Of a DNA stretch of 64,000 nt, positions 28,608 to 37,187 are shown one piece after another; positions within the stretch are counted from its first letter, which is position 1, and every line of letters begins with the position of its first letter. A program made the position numbers and the translations under genes. The notes under the pieces are model-generated. The model made no database searches. It had not been told where the DNA came from and saw only the letters and a program-made list of their open reading frames with translations. Source of the DNA: Janibacter sp. CX7 (GTDB taxonomy: Bacteria; Actinomycetota; Actinomycetes; Actinomycetales; Dermatophilaceae); the NCBI RefSeq assembly GCF_024362365.1, contig NZ_CP101464.1, positions 930,001-994,000 on the forward strand, written 5' to 3'.

Positions 28608-29384
28608 GTGCGCATCGCGAGATACACCGAAGGTGACGACCCCGTCTACGGGCTCGTCGACGCAGACGGCAAGAAGATCGCCGAGGTGACCGGCGACCCG
28701 CTCTACCAGCGGATCGAGCTGACCGGTCGCACGACGACCGTCGACGAGGTGCGGCTGCTCGCACCCGTCATCCCCCGCAGCAAGATCATCGGCATCGGGC
28801 GCAACTACGCCGACCACGCCGCCGAGATGGGCAACGAGGTCCCGGCCGAGCCGATGATGTTCCTCGTGCCCAACACCGCGGTCGTCGGCCCCGGCGACCC
28901 GGTCGTCATCCCGACGGAGCTGACGTCCAAGGTCAGCTTCGAGGGCGAGCTCGCAGTGATCATCGGTCGGATGTGCAAGGACATCGAGCCGGAGGAGGCC
29001 AAGAAGGTCATCTTCGGCTACACGATCGCCAACGACGTCACCGCGCGCGACCTGCAGAAGGGCGACGGCCAGTGGGCCCGCGCCAAGGGCATGGACACCT
29101 TCTGCCCGCTCGGCCCGTGGATCGAGACCGACCTCGACCCGCAGGACGTCTCGATCGTCACCCGCCTCGACGGCGAGGTGGCCCAAGACGGCCACAGCTC
29201 CGACATGGTCCACGGCGTCGCGGCTCTCATCAGCCACGCGTCGAAGTCCTTCACCCTCCTGCCCGGCGACGTCATCCTCACCGGCACCCCGGCGGGCGTC
29301 GGCCTCGTCGACCCCGGGCAGCGGGTCGAGATCGACATCGACGCTATCGGCACCCTGGCCAACCCCTTCGTCGCCTCCGAGTGA
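28608..29384 (+). CDS. Fumarylacetoacetate hydrolase family protein
   Basis: A 258-residue hydrolase or decarboxylase of the FAH superfamily. The fold blocks GIGRNYADHAAEMGN, the metal ligands in SFEGELAVII and the aspartate in TIANDVTARDLQ are all present, as is TGTPAGVG near the C-terminus. Members cleave or tautomerise beta-diketo acids such as oxaloacetate or acylpyruvates, so the exact substrate is open. The same gene precedes gltX in many actinobacteria, marking where the conserved gene order resumes after the accessory stretch. The GTG start sits 6 nt behind TAGGGT. Confidence 0.9.
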   Translation: MRIARYTEGDDPVYGLVDADGKKIAEVTGDPLYQRIELTGRTTTVDEVRLLAPVIPRSKIIGIGRNYADHAAEMGNEVPAEPMMFLVPNTAVVGPGDPVVIPTELTSKVSFEGELAVIIGRMCKDIEPEEAKKVIFGYTIANDVTARDLQKGDGQWARAKGMDTFCPLGPWIETDLDPQDVSIVTRLDGEVAQDGHSSDMVHGVAALISHASKSFTLLPGDVILTGTPAGVGLVDPGQRVEIDIDAIGTLANPFVASE

Positions 29385-29396
29385 CGCGAAGCTGAC

Positions 29397-29732
29397 GTGG
29401 ACGTCGCCCGGTCGGTCCCGCTCTTCGTCCTCGCCGCGCTGCTCGAGATCGGCGGCGCCTGGCTCGTGTGGCAGGGGCTGCGCGAGCACCGCGGCTGGCT
29501 GTGGGTCGGCGCCGGTGTCATCGCACTCGGCCTCTACGGCGCGGTGGCGACCCTCCAGCCGGATGCGAGCTTCGGGCGGATCCTCGCCGCCTACGGCGGG
29601 GTCTTCGTCGCCGGGTCCCTGCTCTGGGGCATGGTCGTCGACGGGTTCCGCCCCGACCGGTGGGACGTCGCCGGTGCCCTCGTCTGCCTCGCCGGCGTCG
29701 CCCTGATCATGTACGCGCCACGCCCCGCCTGA
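29397..29732 (+). CDS. ynfA: YnfA/UPF0060-type small membrane protein
   Basis: A 111-residue protein with four hydrophobic segments and the family pattern [18 protein letters not shown], then [23 protein letters not shown]. The UPF0060 family has the shape of small multidrug resistance proteins, but its transport role is unproven. The GTG start follows the FAH stop by 12 nt, so the two are probably co-transcribed. A stem-loop built on CCCTTCG/CGAAGGG ends the unit. Confidence 0.9.
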   Translation: MDVARSVPLFVLAALLEIGGAWLVWQGLREHRGWLWVGAGVIALGLYGAVATLQPDASFGRILAAYGGVFVAGSLLWGMVVDGFRPDRWDVAGALVCLAGVALIMYAPRPA

Positions 29733-29733
29733 C

Positions 29734-29760
29734 CTCCCTTCGCTCCACGACGAAGGGGAG
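29734..29760 (+). terminator. Terminator after ynfA
   Basis: CTCCCTTCG (29734-29742) pairs with CGAAGGGGAG (29751-29760) across an 8-nt loop, 1 nt after the stop codon. A TAGCGT minus-10 for the next gene follows near 29793. Confidence 0.65.
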
Positions 29761-29824
29761 TGCTCCCCATGTGCACCTCGTCACCTCGTCGCTAGCGTCG
29801 GGTCATCCACGGCAGGAGACCCTG

Positions 29825-31099
29825 ATGACCCTGACCCACGGCGCCGATGCCGATCGACTGCGTGACATCGCAGCCCAGCTCGACGACCAGTCGACGCGGA
29901 TGACCCGCGTGGGCACGGAGGCGAGTGCCCGACTCGTCGTGCTGTGGGGTGCGTGGGAGGGCCCCGACCTCGAGGACTTCGACCGGGAGTGGCGCCTCGC
30001 CCAGCGCCAGGTCGAGGAGTGCGCGGCGCGGCTGGCCACCGCCGCGCGGCAGCTCACCGCGCAGGCGGACGAGCAGGGTGAGACGAGCGCCCAGGTCGGC
30101 GGGGGAGCGGGTGGCCATGCCGGTGCGCCGACGTCTCCCGGGCCGTCCGCACCCGGGCCGCAGGCGCCGCCGTCCCCACCGGCACCGGGCGGCTCGAGCT
30201 TCGACGACGACGTGCGCGGCACCGAGGGGCAGCGGGTCGATCGTGACCTGTGGTCCCTGGCCCACCACGTCTACGGGAGCGACAACGCGCTCTACGACGA
30301 CCCGCTCATGCACGACGGGCAGCCCGACCTGCCGCCGGGCTACACCATGCCGACCGAGGACGAGATCCGCGCCCTGGGGCTCGACCCGGCGCAGTTCAAC
30401 GATGACTCCTCGGGCCTCCAGTCGAGTCTCTACCGCACGCCCGACGGCGGCTACGTCCTCGCCTTCCGTGGCAGCGACGCCGACGAGCTGTCCGACTGGG
30501 TGGACAACGGCCTGCAGGGTGCCGGGCTGCCGGCTCGCCAGTACACGCAGGCCATGGAGCTGGCCGCGCAGGTCAACGCGGTGACCGGGGGCGAGGTCAC
30601 CTTCACCGGGCACTCGCTCGGCGGTGGGCTCGCCGCCGCGGCGGCGATGGCGACCGGCCAGCCGGCGGTCACCTTCGACGCGGCGGGAGTCCACGAGCAC
30701 ACCGCCGAGGCCGCCGCCGCGCTGCGCGCCGACGGGTCGACCGGCGCGTCCGTCATGGCCGAGACGAGCGAGGGGCAGATCCGGGCCTACAGCACCTCGA
30801 CCGACATCCTCACGACCCAGCAGCAGAGCGGCCCGCTCGCCGGTCTCCTGCCCGACGCCCCCGGCACGCAGATCGTCCTGGAGACGCCCCAGAGCGAGCG
30901 GGGCGACGCCGCCGCGCGGACCGGCGCGATCATCGGCTCCGTGGTCGGCGCCGTCACCTCCGGCTTCGACCTCAACCCCTTCGACACCGCGCGCGACATC
31001 GCCGAGGGTGCGCAGACCGGTGCCGACATCGGCACGGGGGTGTGGGGCCACCACTGGAACCCGATGGAGGAGGCGCTCGCGGAGCGCTACCCCGACTGA
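29825..31099 (+). CDS. WXG100-like N-terminus fused to class 3 lipase domain
   Basis: A 424-residue protein in three parts. Residues 1-80 are a helical hairpin with a WGAWEG motif, as in WXG100 substrates of type VII secretion. Residues 85-125 are a Gly/Pro/Ser linker. Residues 130-424 are a lipase class 3-like alpha/beta hydrolase with catalytic S264 in GHSLGGGLA and a candidate histidine in GHHWNP near the C-terminus. No signal peptide is present, so export would need type VII secretion, yet no ESX genes and no immunity-like partner are in the window. CAGGAG precedes the ATG. It could be a secreted phospholipase or antibacterial effector, which is inference from the domain pairing. Confidence 0.8.
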   Translation: MTLTHGADADRLRDIAAQLDDQSTRMTRVGTEASARLVVLWGAWEGPDLEDFDREWRLAQRQVEECAARLATAARQLTAQADEQGETSAQVGGGAGGHAGAPTSPGPSAPGPQAPPSPPAPGGSSFDDDVRGTEGQRVDRDLWSLAHHVYGSDNALYDDPLMHDGQPDLPPGYTMPTEDEIRALGLDPAQFNDDSSGLQSSLYRTPDGGYVLAFRGSDADELSDWVDNGLQGAGLPARQYTQAMELAAQVNAVTGGEVTFTGHSLGGGLAAAAAMATGQPAVTFDAAGVHEHTAEAAAALRADGSTGASVMAETSEGQIRAYSTSTDILTTQQQSGPLAGLLPDAPGTQIVLETPQSERGDAAARTGAIIGSVVGAVTSGFDLNPFDTARDIAEGAQTGADIGTGVWGHHWNPMEEALAERYPD

Positions 31100-31158
31100 C
31101 GCCGGACCCCCCTTCGCCACGGCTGCGTGCAGACGGGGATGGGGCGCGGTGACGGCGA

Positions 31159-31164
31159 TACGAT
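31159..31164 (+). promoter_or_regulatory. Minus-10 TACGAT of gltX
   Basis: TACGAT lies 9 nt before the ATG of gltX and no Shine-Dalgarno sequence is seen. The transcript should have a leader of at most a few nucleotides. Confidence 0.45.
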
Positions 31165-31173
31165 CGGGCCATC

Positions 31174-32736
31174 ATGAGCGACTCCTCTGCACCCTCCACC
31201 GCCCCCGCACCGACCGAGTCGTCGGCCCCTCGCCTGCGCGTCGCGCCGTCGCCGACCGGCGACCCGCACGTCGGCACCGCCTACATGGCCCTGTTCAACC
31301 TCGCCTTCGCGCGGCAGCAGGGCGGGCAGTTCGTCCTGCGCATCGAGGACACCGACCGGGCCCGCTTCAACGCGACGAGCGAGCAGCAGCTCTACGACAC
31401 CCTCGGCTGGCTCGGCCTGCGCTGGGACGAGGGCCCCGACGTCGGCGGCCCCTACGCGCCCTACCGGCAGAGCGAGCGGCTGGAGACCTACCGGCCCTAC
31501 GTCGACAAGCTCGTCGAGGACGGCCACGCCTACTACTGCTGGTGCTCCACCGAGCGCCTGACGGCGATGCGCGAGAAGCAGCAGAAGCTCAAGCTGCCCA
31601 CCGGCTACGACCGCATGTGCCTGGGCAAGACGCGTGAGGAGCGCGCCGAGCTCGAGGGCTTCAACGAGACGCCGGTCGTGCGCATGCTCGTGCCCGACGA
31701 CGCCCCGACGACCTTCGAGGACGTCATCCGCGGCACCGTCTCGGCGCCGCGCCCCGACGACCAGGTGATCCTCAAGGCCGACGGCTTCCCGACCTATCAC
31801 ATGGCCGTGGTCGTCGACGACCACGAGATGGGGATCACCCACGTCGTGCGCGGCGAGGAGTGGATCTCCTCGACGCCCAAGCACGTGCTGCTCTACCAGT
31901 GGCTCGGCCTCGAGCCGCCGAAGTTCGCGCACATGCCGCTGCTGCGCAACACCAACAAGTCGAAGATCTCCAAGCGCAAGAACCCCGAGGCGCGTCTCAC
32001 GTGGTTCCAGGAGCAGGGTTACCTGCCCGAGGCCGTCGTCAACTTCCTCGGCCTGCTGGCCTACCCGCCGGCGAAGGGGGAGGACGGCCAGGACGTCGAG
32101 AAGTTCACCTTCGAGGAGTTCAGCCGCGACTTCGCCTGGAGCAAGGTCAACACGGTCGGCCCGATCTTCGACCTGAAGAAGCTCGAGTGGCTCAACGGCG
32201 CGTGGATCCGCGACCTCGAGCTCGGCGACTTCACCTCGCGCCTGCTGCCCTACCTGCAGGCCGACGGCGTCCTCGGCGACAACCCCTCGCTGGGCGAGCT
32301 CGCCCGGCTGAAGTCCGTCGCCGAGCTCATCCAGACGCGCATCGCGCTGCTCACCGAGGCGAGCGCTCTCGTGCGGCCCTTCTACACCGCCGACGCCGAC
32401 CTGCAGATCGACGAGGACGCGCGAGCGGGCCTGAAGGACAACGCTGCCGAGGTCCTCGACGCGGCGATCACCGCGCTCGAGAAGCTGCAGGTGCCGGCCG
32501 GTGTCCTCTCGCAGGAGAGCCGCGACGGCAACGAGTGGCACGCCGAGCGGATCGAGTCGACGCTGCGCGAGGTGATCGTCGAGGGTCTGGGCATCAAGCC
32601 GCGCTTCGCCTTCGGGCCGCTGCGCACCGCCGTCTCGGGGGCGCGGATCAGCCCGCCGCTCTTCGAGTCGATGGAGATCCTGGGCCAGGCGTCGACGCTC
32701 GAGCGGCTGCGCTCGCTGCGCGCCTCGCTGGCCTGA
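31174..32736 (+). CDS. gltX: Glutamyl-tRNA synthetase
   Basis: A class I synthetase that charges tRNA-Glu and, in actinobacteria, also mischarges tRNA-Gln for later amidation by GatCAB. The 520 residues carry the HIGH-type signature PSPTGDPHVGTAY and the KMSKS-type SKISKRK. CWCSTERL is present in the region that can bind zinc. A 20-residue Ser/Pro/Ala extension precedes the catalytic core. Immediately downstream come tRNA-Gln(CTG) and tRNA-Glu(CTC), so enzyme and both expected substrates are linked. Confidence 0.97.
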   Translation: MSDSSAPSTAPAPTESSAPRLRVAPSPTGDPHVGTAYMALFNLAFARQQGGQFVLRIEDTDRARFNATSEQQLYDTLGWLGLRWDEGPDVGGPYAPYRQSERLETYRPYVDKLVEDGHAYYCWCSTERLTAMREKQQKLKLPTGYDRMCLGKTREERAELEGFNETPVVRMLVPDDAPTTFEDVIRGTVSAPRPDDQVILKADGFPTYHMAVVVDDHEMGITHVVRGEEWISSTPKHVLLYQWLGLEPPKFAHMPLLRNTNKSKISKRKNPEARLTWFQEQGYLPEAVVNFLGLLAYPPAKGEDGQDVEKFTFEEFSRDFAWSKVNTVGPIFDLKKLEWLNGAWIRDLELGDFTSRLLPYLQADGVLGDNPSLGELARLKSVAELIQTRIALLTEASALVRPFYTADADLQIDEDARAGLKDNAAEVLDAAITALEKLQVPAGVLSQESRDGNEWHAERIESTLREVIVEGLGIKPRFAFGPLRTAVSGARISPPLFESMEILGQASTLERLRSLRASLA

Positions 32737-32744
32737 GCCGCGAT

Positions 32745-32773
32745 TTGGGGAGTCGCCGATCGACGGGTAGCAT
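32745..32773 (+). promoter_or_regulatory. Promoter of the tRNA-Gln gene
   Basis: TTGGGG and TAGCAT are spaced by 17 nt, a good housekeeping promoter. A CGGAC-TTCG-GTCCG hairpin lies between the promoter and the tRNA and may help 5' processing. Confidence 0.55.
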
Positions 32774-32830
32774 CGTCTCTCGGTTCACAGGCCGCGCGGA
32801 CTTCGGTCCGAAGGGTCGGTGATACCCCCT

Positions 32831-32902
32831 TGGGGTATGGTGTAATTGGCAACACGGCTGATTCTGGTTCAGTTGTTCTAGGTTCGAGTCCTGGTACCCC
32901 AG
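32831..32902 (+). tRNA. tRNA-Gln (anticodon CTG)
   Basis: The cloverleaf folds fully. The acceptor TGGGGTA pairs with TACCCCA, the D arm is GTGT/ACAC, and the anticodon stem GCTGA/TCAGT encloses TTCTGGT with anticodon CTG. The T arm is CTAGG/CCTGG around TTCGAGT. CCA is not encoded. Confidence 0.95.
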
Positions 32903-33001
32903 CGCTGAGAGCGGTCCGCCGCTCGATTTCGGAAAGAGCCCCCTTCGGGGTTAAGGTTCTCTCCGTTGCCCAGCCGGTCCGCCGGCCCGGGAAGCACATA
33001 T

Positions 33002-33074
33002 GGCCCCGTTGTGTAGTGGCCTAGCACGCCGCCCTCTCAAGGCGGTAGCGCGGGTTCGAATCCCGTCGGGGCTA
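33002..33074 (+). tRNA. tRNA-Glu (anticodon CTC)
   Basis: The acceptor GGCCCCG pairs with CGGGGCT (one G-U pair), the D arm is GTGT/GCAC, and the anticodon stem CCGCC/GGCGG encloses CTCTCAA with anticodon CTC. The T arm is GCGGG/CCCGT around TTCGAAT. The first base could be read one position later. Confidence 0.95.
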
Positions 33075-33081
33075 CATCGGT

Positions 33082-33115
33082 CGAAGGCCCCCGCTCGTCA
33101 GAGCGGGGGCCTTCG
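33082..33115 (+). terminator. Terminator after tRNA-Glu
   Basis: CGAAGGCCCCCGCTC and GAGCGGGGGCCTTCG form a perfect 15-bp stem with a GTCA loop, 7 nt past the tRNA. Confidence 0.85.
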
Positions 33116-33132
33116 TCGTGTCCGGCCTCTCC

Positions 33133-33168
33133 CAAACCCTGCAGGACCCTAGGGTCTTGCAGGGTTGT
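33133..33168. repeat. CCCTAGGG-centred palindrome, copy 2 of 7
   Basis: CAAACCCTGCAGGACCCT and AGGGTCTTGCAGGGTTGTG form an imperfect palindrome. It lies after the tRNA terminator and just upstream of a membrane-protein gene on the same strand. Confidence 0.8.
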
Positions 33169-33185
33169 GAGCGTGGGCAAAGGGG

Positions 33186-33794
33186 ATGTCGAGGATGGGT
33201 CAAGAAGCTGGTCGCGGCGCCGCCTGGGTGGGGCGGGCCCTGCTCGTTTCCTCGGGCGTTGCGCTCGGGGCGGTCAACGTCGCGGCGAACTTCGGGCTGG
33301 TGCCGGGGTCGTTCTGGCTGGCGAAGCTCGTGGGTGTTGCGTGGGGTTGGCTGATCGCAGGCTTTGCCGCGTGCTGGGCCGGGCGCACGTGGCGTGAGGC
33401 GTTCGTGCGGTCCATGACCCTGCTCCTGCCCGCCGTGATCGTCTACGTCATCGCTGACGCGATGATGATCGCCCGCACCGTCGACGGCACTGGCCCCACG
33501 CCTGCTGCGGTCATCGTCGAGGGCATCTTCTGGAGCGTCGCGTCGGTGGGTGCCTCCGTGGGCTTGGCGACGATCCGCCGCCTGATCCGAGTCGACGGAC
33601 CCATCGGGGTACTCGCTGCGGCAGCGTTGCCGACCTACATCGCCTACTCGGCGTGGAGTGTCCGACGCGACCTCGCGCGCATGGACGGCGACGATCCGGC
33701 GATGGTCGACGTGGCCACCTTCCTGCTGCCGGCTGCAGTGGTCGTCGCGATCGTGGCCGCAGCAGCTCGAGGGCTGGCGTCACGCGACAGGTGA
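33186..33794 (+). CDS. Hypothetical membrane protein
   Basis: A 202-residue protein with about six hydrophobic segments (near residues 15-35, 42-65, 75-95, 105-130, 140-158 and 175-195) and short polar loops. I do not recognise a family. The start is uncertain: the ATG at 33186 follows GGGG directly, and a second in-frame ATG lies 9 nt later, neither with a well-spaced ribosome-binding site. It converges on the IclR regulator, with two terminators between them. Confidence 0.65.
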   Translation: MSRMGQEAGRGAAWVGRALLVSSGVALGAVNVAANFGLVPGSFWLAKLVGVAWGWLIAGFAACWAGRTWREAFVRSMTLLLPAVIVYVIADAMMIARTVDGTGPTPAAVIVEGIFWSVASVGASVGLATIRRLIRVDGPIGVLAAAALPTYIAYSAWSVRRDLARMDGDDPAMVDVATFLLPAAVVVAIVAAAARGLASRDR

Positions 33795-33837
33795 CGCCCG
33801 AAGGCCCGGGCCGAGCTGGCCGCACGCCGAGCCCGGC

Positions 33838-33950
33838 GTCGTTGACGTCACCCGGTTGCCCTTCTCCGGTCAGCCAGGTGGCGTCAACGACGACACGGGC
33901 GCATGACGACGACAGGCAGGGCGAAGGGGGAGATTCCCCCCTTCGCCCTG
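33838..33950. terminator. Two bidirectional stem-loops between membrane protein and ndgR-like gene
   Basis: GTCGTTGACGTCACC (33838-33852) pairs with GGTGGCGTCAACGAC (33877-33891). After it, CAGGGCGAAGGGGG (33917-33930) pairs perfectly with CCCCCTTCGCCCTG (33937-33950). Each probably serves one of the two convergent genes. Confidence 0.75.
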
Positions 33951-33971
33951 TGGTCCCGTCGCGACCTCTCG

Positions 33972-34721
33972 TCACTCGGTGTCGCGGTCGGCGGCCTCGG
34001 CCGCCCTGGCGTGCTTCTCCAGGACCTCGGTCAGCTTGTTGGCGCCGGCGATGACGGTCGCGGCGTGCAGGCGACCGGGCTGGCGGGAGAGGCGCTCGAT
34101 CGGGCCCGAGATCGACACGGCCGCGATGACCCGGCCGGAGGGGGAGCGGACCGGGGCCGAGACCGAGGCAACGCCCGCCTCGCGCTCGCCGACGCTCTGC
34201 GCCCACCCGCGGCGGCGCACCGCCGAGAGCATCGTCGCGGTGAAGGCCGCCTCCTGCAGGCCACGGTGCAGCCGGTCGGGCTCCTCCCAGGCGAGCAGCA
34301 CCTGGGCCGCGGAGCCGGCGTGCATCGACAGGGTCGCGCCGACGGGGATCGAGTCGCGCAGCCCGACGGGGCGCTCGGCGGCCGAGACGCAGACGCGGTG
34401 CTCGCCCTGCCGGCGGAAGAGCTGGGCCGACTCATTGGTGTGGTCACGCAGGGCGCCGAGGACCGGGCCGGCCGCGACGAGGAGCTTGTCCTCACCGGCC
34501 GAGGCCGCGAGCTCGCCCAGGCGCGGGCCGAGGACGAAGCGCCCCTGCATGTCGCGTCCGACGAGCCGGTGGTGCTCGAGCGCGACCGCCAGTCGATGTG
34601 CCGTGGGGCGTGCCAGTCCCGTCGCCGCCACGAGCTGGGCGAGGGTCGAGGGACCCGCCTCGAGAGCGCCCAGCACGACGGCTGCCTTGTCCAGAACGCC
34701 AACTCCGCTACCGTTGTCCAT
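33972..34721 (-). CDS. ndgR: IclR-family regulator, NdgR/LtbR type
   Basis: A 249-residue regulator with an N-terminal winged helix (LAQLVAATGLARPTAHRLAVA) and a C-terminal IclR effector domain (SAGEDKLLVAAGPVL, SMHAGSAAQVLLAW). It is divergent from leuCD, exactly as ndgR in Streptomyces and ltbR in Corynebacterium, which control leucine and related genes. The start at MDNGSGVGVLDKAA follows CAGTAT by 6 nt. A longer frame reaching into leuC is not credible. The palindrome at 34737 lies just upstream of its minus-10, so it should regulate itself. Confidence 0.9.
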   Translation of the reverse strand: MDNGSGVGVLDKAAVVLGALEAGPSTLAQLVAATGLARPTAHRLAVALEHHRLVGRDMQGRFVLGPRLGELAASAGEDKLLVAAGPVLGALRDHTNESAQLFRRQGEHRVCVSAAERPVGLRDSIPVGATLSMHAGSAAQVLLAWEEPDRLHRGLQEAAFTATMLSAVRRRGWAQSVGEREAGVASVSAPVRSPSGRVIAAVSISGPIERLSRQPGRLHAATVIAGANKLTEVLEKHARAAEAADRDTE

Positions 34722-34736
34722 GGAGTGATACTGACA

Positions 34737-34751
34737 TCTCATGTCGTGAGA
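34737..34751. promoter_or_regulatory. Operator in the ndgR-leuC divergent region
   Basis: TCTCATGTCGTGAGA has perfect 5-bp arms around TGTCG. It aligns with the ilvE and leuB sites and lies 3 nt beyond the CAGTAT minus-10 of ndgR, about 90 nt before leuC. Confidence 0.6.
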
Positions 34752-34843
34752 CGCAAGGTCCGGGGGTCCGGTGACGTGCGAATCTCGATGTGGGACACGG
34801 CCCACAGGCCGTGACAACCACCGCCGGGATGGGAAAGAGAGAG

Positions 34844-36274
34844 ATGGCTGGAACGCTGGCCGAGAAGGTCTGGGACGCACATGTCGTCCGACGCAACGAC
34901 GGGGAGCCCGACCTCCTCTACATCGACCTGCACCTCCTGCACGAGGTGACGAGCCCGCAGGCCTTCGAGGGCCTGCGCCTCGCCGGCCGACCGGTCCGCC
35001 GCCCCGACCTCACCCTCGCGACCGAGGACCACAACGTCCCGACGACGCCGGGCCCGATCACCGACCCGGTGAGCAAGATCCAGGTCGAGACGCTGCGGGA
35101 CAACTGCGCGGAGTTCGGCGTGCAGATCTATCCCATGGGCGACGCCGAGCAGGGCATCGTCCACGTCGTCGGCCCCCAGCTGGGTCTGACCCAGCCGGGC
35201 ACGACGGTCGTCTGCGGCGACAGCCACACGAGCACCCACGGTGCCTTCGGCGCGCTCGCCTTCGGCATCGGCACGAGCGAGGTCGAGCACGTGCTCGCCA
35301 CGCAGACGCTCTCGCTCAACCCCTTCAAGACGATGGCGATCAACGTCACCGGCCAGCTGCAGCCGGGCGTGACGGCCAAGGACATCATCCTCGCCGTCAT
35401 CGCCAAGATCGGCACCGGCGGTGGCCAGGGCTACGTGCTCGAGTACCGCGGCGAGGCCATCGAGGCGCTGTCGATGGAAGCACGCATGACCGTGTGCAAC
35501 ATGTCGATCGAGGCCGGCGCCCGCGCCGGCATGATCGCCCCCGACGAGACGACCTTCGAGTACCTCAAGGGTCGCGACCACGCCCCGACCGGCGCCGACT
35601 GGGACGCCGCCGTCGAGGCCTGGCGCGAGCTGCGCACCGACGACGACGCCGTCTTCGACGCCGAGGTCGACATCGACGCCTCGACGCTCACCCCCTTCGT
35701 CACGTGGGGCACCAACCCCGGCCAGGGCTCGCCCCTCGGCGAGGCCGTGCCCGACCCCGAGGCCATGGGCGACGACAACGAGCGCTTCGCTGCGGCAAAG
35801 GCGCTCGAGTACATGGGCCTGACCGCCGGCACCCCGCTGCGCGAGGTCGCCGTCGACACCGTCTTCGTCGGCTCGTGCACCAACGGCCGCATCGAAGACC
35901 TGCGCGCCGCGGCCGAGGTCATCAAGGGCCGCCACGTCGCCGAGTCCGTCCGCATGCTCGTCGTGCCCGGCTCCGCCCGCGTGCGGCTGCAGGCCGAAGG
36001 GGAGGGCCTGGACAAGGTCTTCACCGACGCCGGCGCCGAGTGGCGCCTGCCCGGCTGCTCGATGTGCCTCGGCATGAACCCCGACACCCTCGCCCCCGGC
36101 GAGCGCTCCGCCTCGACGAGCAACCGCAACTTCGAGGGACGCCAGGGCAAGGGGGGCCGCACCCACCTCGTCAGCCCGCTCGTCGCCGCGGCCACCGCCG
36201 TGCGCGGGACGCTGTCGAGCCCGGCCGACCTCGACGCCCTGCCCGCCACCGACCTCGTCACCGAAGGAGCCTGA
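34844..36274 (+). CDS. leuC: 3-isopropylmalate dehydratase large subunit
   Basis: This is the iron-sulfur subunit that isomerises 2- to 3-isopropylmalate with LeuD. The 476 residues include the cluster cysteines C345 (VGSCTNGR), C405 and C408 (GCSMCLGMN) and the [15 protein letters not shown] block. The start [11 protein letters not shown] is the family N-terminus and has a GGGAAAGAGAG purine tract upstream, so the earlier in-frame start at 34790 is rejected. leuD begins 3 nt after its stop. Control by the divergent IclR regulator is likely. Confidence 0.97.
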   Translation: MAGTLAEKVWDAHVVRRNDGEPDLLYIDLHLLHEVTSPQAFEGLRLAGRPVRRPDLTLATEDHNVPTTPGPITDPVSKIQVETLRDNCAEFGVQIYPMGDAEQGIVHVVGPQLGLTQPGTTVVCGDSHTSTHGAFGALAFGIGTSEVEHVLATQTLSLNPFKTMAINVTGQLQPGVTAKDIILAVIAKIGTGGGQGYVLEYRGEAIEALSMEARMTVCNMSIEAGARAGMIAPDETTFEYLKGRDHAPTGADWDAAVEAWRELRTDDDAVFDAEVDIDASTLTPFVTWGTNPGQGSPLGEAVPDPEAMGDDNERFAAAKALEYMGLTAGTPLREVAVDTVFVGSCTNGRIEDLRAAAEVIKGRHVAESVRMLVVPGSARVRLQAEGEGLDKVFTDAGAEWRLPGCSMCLGMNPDTLAPGERSASTSNRNFEGRQGKGGRTHLVSPLVAAATAVRGTLSSPADLDALPATDLVTEGA

Positions 36275-36277
36275 GCC

Positions 36278-36871
36278 ATGGACGCATTCACCACGCACAC
36301 CGGCACCGGGGTCCCGCTGCGCCGCAGCAATGTCGACACCGACCAGATCATCCCGGCGGTCTACCTCAAGCGCGTCTCGCGCACCGGCTTCGAGGACGGC
36401 CTCTTCGCGGCCTGGCGCAATGACGAGACCTTCGTGCTCAACCAGCCCGCCTACCGCGAGGGCTCCGTGCTCGTCGCCGGCCCGGACTTCGGCACCGGCT
36501 CCTCCCGCGAGCACGCCGTGTGGGCGCTCAAGGACTACGGCTTCCGCGTCGTCATCTCCTCGCGCTTCGCCGACATCTTCCGCGGTAACTCGAGCAAGCA
36601 GGGGCTGCTCGCCGCGCAGGTGAGCCAGGACGACGTCGAGCTGCTGTGGAAGTACCTCGAGAACACCCCGGGTGCCGAGATCACCGTCGACCTCACCGCA
36701 CGGACCGTCACCGCCGGTGACATCGTCTGCGCCTTCCACGTCGACGACTACACGCGCTGGCGTCTGCTCGAAGGCCTCGACGACATCGGCCTGACCCTGC
36801 GCCACGAGCAGGACATCACCGACTTCGAGGCGACCCGGCCGAGCTGGAAGCCGACGACGACGCCTGCCTGA
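36278..36871 (+). CDS. leuD: 3-isopropylmalate dehydratase small subunit
   Basis: A 197-residue swivel-domain partner of LeuC. Typical blocks are [33 protein letters not shown] and [22 protein letters not shown] lies 9 nt before the ATG, inside the end of leuC, so the two are translated from one message. A 16-bp perfect stem-loop follows. Confidence 0.97.
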   Translation: MDAFTTHTGTGVPLRRSNVDTDQIIPAVYLKRVSRTGFEDGLFAAWRNDETFVLNQPAYREGSVLVAGPDFGTGSSREHAVWALKDYGFRVVISSRFADIFRGNSSKQGLLAAQVSQDDVELLWKYLENTPGAEITVDLTARTVTAGDIVCAFHVDDYTRWRLLEGLDDIGLTLRHEQDITDFEATRPSWKPTTTPA

Positions 36872-36890
36872 CCGGCGTGTCGTCGCCACG

Positions 36891-36926
36891 ATGACGAAGG
36901 GGGTGCTGCGGCACCCCCTTCGTCAT
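36891..36926 (+). terminator. Terminator after leuD
   Basis: ATGACGAAGGGGGTGC and GCACCCCCTTCGTCAT form a perfect 16-bp stem with a TGCG loop. The rest of the gap to hup (to 37187) holds only candidate promoter boxes, including TACCGT preceded by CAA near 37110. Confidence 0.85.
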
Positions 36927-37187
36927 GTCGTCCTCGTGCCGTGACGATCGTGACGGGCGGCTGCGGCCCAATCCCGTTGTGCCGCAGGACGCCCCGCTGC
37001 AGGACGAAGGGTGAGCCCCTCACCCCGCGCAGCGGGCAGGGTGCGAATGCGCTTGTGCGGCAAGAAAAGGCGACGTCCAAATGACCCACCGGAGGTCGTG
37101 ACCCCAATACCGTCGGAACAGGTCGGGTGTACGGCTCGGCCTTCCCAGCCGGGGGACGACCGGCGCCGCACCGCTACGGGAGTGACC

